Assembly (NCBI GenBank): GCA_902494595.1
Contig: CABUTY010000124.1
Span: 1 to 5,177, forward strand
DNA from: an uncultured Porphyromonadaceae bacterium
Lineage (GTDB): Bacteria; Bacteroidota; Bacteroidia; Bacteroidales; Muribaculaceae
Direction: 5' to 3'
DNA length: 5,177 bases
The position numbers were made by a program, and so were the translations under genes. Every line of letters starts with the position of its first letter. Position 1 is the stretch's first letter. Below the pieces are notes generated by a model. That model was given only the letters and a program-made list of their open reading frames with translations, searched no databases and had not been told where the DNA came from. Positions 4,873-5,177 of this stretch are shown here, piece after piece.

Positions 4873-5177
4873 CTATGCTTTCGCGAGGAAACGGCCGGCG
4901 TATAGGCAGAGGAAGCCTGCAAAGAGGCTTAGCGATGCATATGCCGCCACCATCGTCAGATTGCGTGCGCCGAAAAGCAACGTATTCTCATGCATGAATG
5001 TCGAAAAGGTGGTGAACCCTCCGCAGAATCCTACCGTGAGAAACAACCTCATGCCGTCGCTCATCGCAACATGCCTGTCAAGCAACCCATATAAGAGTCC
5101 GATGATAAAACACCCCGTGACGTTGACTGTAAACGTACCCCACGGGAACAGCGATCCCGATGCCGTCTGCACTATAC
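4873..5177 (-). CDS. crcB: CrcB/FluC fluoride channel, N-terminus outside window
   Basis: The frame is open from the window edge (5177) to the TAG at 4873-4875, about 100 residues; the family is usually about 120-130, so roughly the first 20-25 are missing. A GTG at 5172 is most likely an internal valine. FluC forms a dual-topology dimer in the inner membrane that lets fluoride leave the cell. Visible marks: FPWGTFTVNVTGCFIIGLLYG (a transmembrane helix with the conserved pore-lining Asn), then RLFLTVGFCGGFTTFSTFMHE, whose TTFSTF segment carries the phenylalanines and the Na+ site region, and a last helix AAYASLSLFAGFLCLYAG. No fluoride riboswitch can be seen because the upstream region is outside the window. 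The lipoprotein gene downstream has its own promoter, so the two are probably separate transcripts. Confidence 0.93.
   Translation of the reverse strand, partial: IVQTASGSLFPWGTFTVNVTGCFIIGLLYGLLDRHVAMSDGMRLFLTVGFCGGFTTFSTFMHENTLLFGARNLTMVAAYASLSLFAGFLCLYAGRFLAKA

Overview
The window looks like a chromosomal segment from a Bacteroidota bacterium, most likely order Bacteroidales (a gut lineage such as Muribaculaceae is my guess, from overall style). The evidence is TAnnTTTG-type -7 promoter boxes instead of E. coli sigma70 boxes, A-rich leaders without Shine-Dalgarno sequences, a Bacteroidetes-style signal-peptidase-II lipoprotein, and housekeeping proteins of the expected type. Both ends of the window cut through genes.

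Layout: (1) 1-612, + strand, the C-terminal third of MenD (menaquinone synthesis), ending in an 18-bp palindrome. (2) 664-1116, +, SmpB, the tmRNA partner in ribosome rescue, with its own -7 box. (3) 1117-1603, no gene: two related hairpin-forming elements in opposite orientation (copy A +, copy B -) share nearly identical outer ends and are separated by AT-rich DNA. (4) 1604-3364, +, a U32-family protein with C-terminal cysteine clusters, resembling the RlhA (YdcP) rRNA hydroxylation branch. (5) 3369-3626, a nested inverted repeat. (6) 3649-4122, +, a small exported protein of unknown function. (7) 4142-4216, a strong hairpin with IS-end-like outer arms, between convergent genes. (8) 4247-4570, -, a small lipoprotein of unknown function, preceded by a leader of about 200 nt and a good promoter. 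The leader holds a third copy (C) of the hairpin family. (9) 4873-5177, -, most of a CrcB/FluC fluoride channel, cut off at its N-terminus.

The genes are mostly unrelated housekeeping or small envelope genes, and I see no operon logic joining them. The most interesting content is between genes. Three hairpins (A 1154-1239 +, B 1460-1551 -, C about 4589-4706 -) have very different sequences but the same architecture: an outer stem, a bulged A, 3-4 base pairs, a purine-purine mismatch beside a U-run/A-run stem, tandem G.A modules in the frame GARGGAG / YGACYGA, and a 6-bp terminal stem capped by C-RA-G. The paired positions covary and many changes are G.U, so a structured RNA (or a hairpin-recognised mobile repeat) is a good hypothesis. 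Copy C lies in the predicted 5' leader of the lipoprotein mRNA and places the start codon in a bulge between long stems. I could not search databases, so whether this family is already catalogued is unknown.
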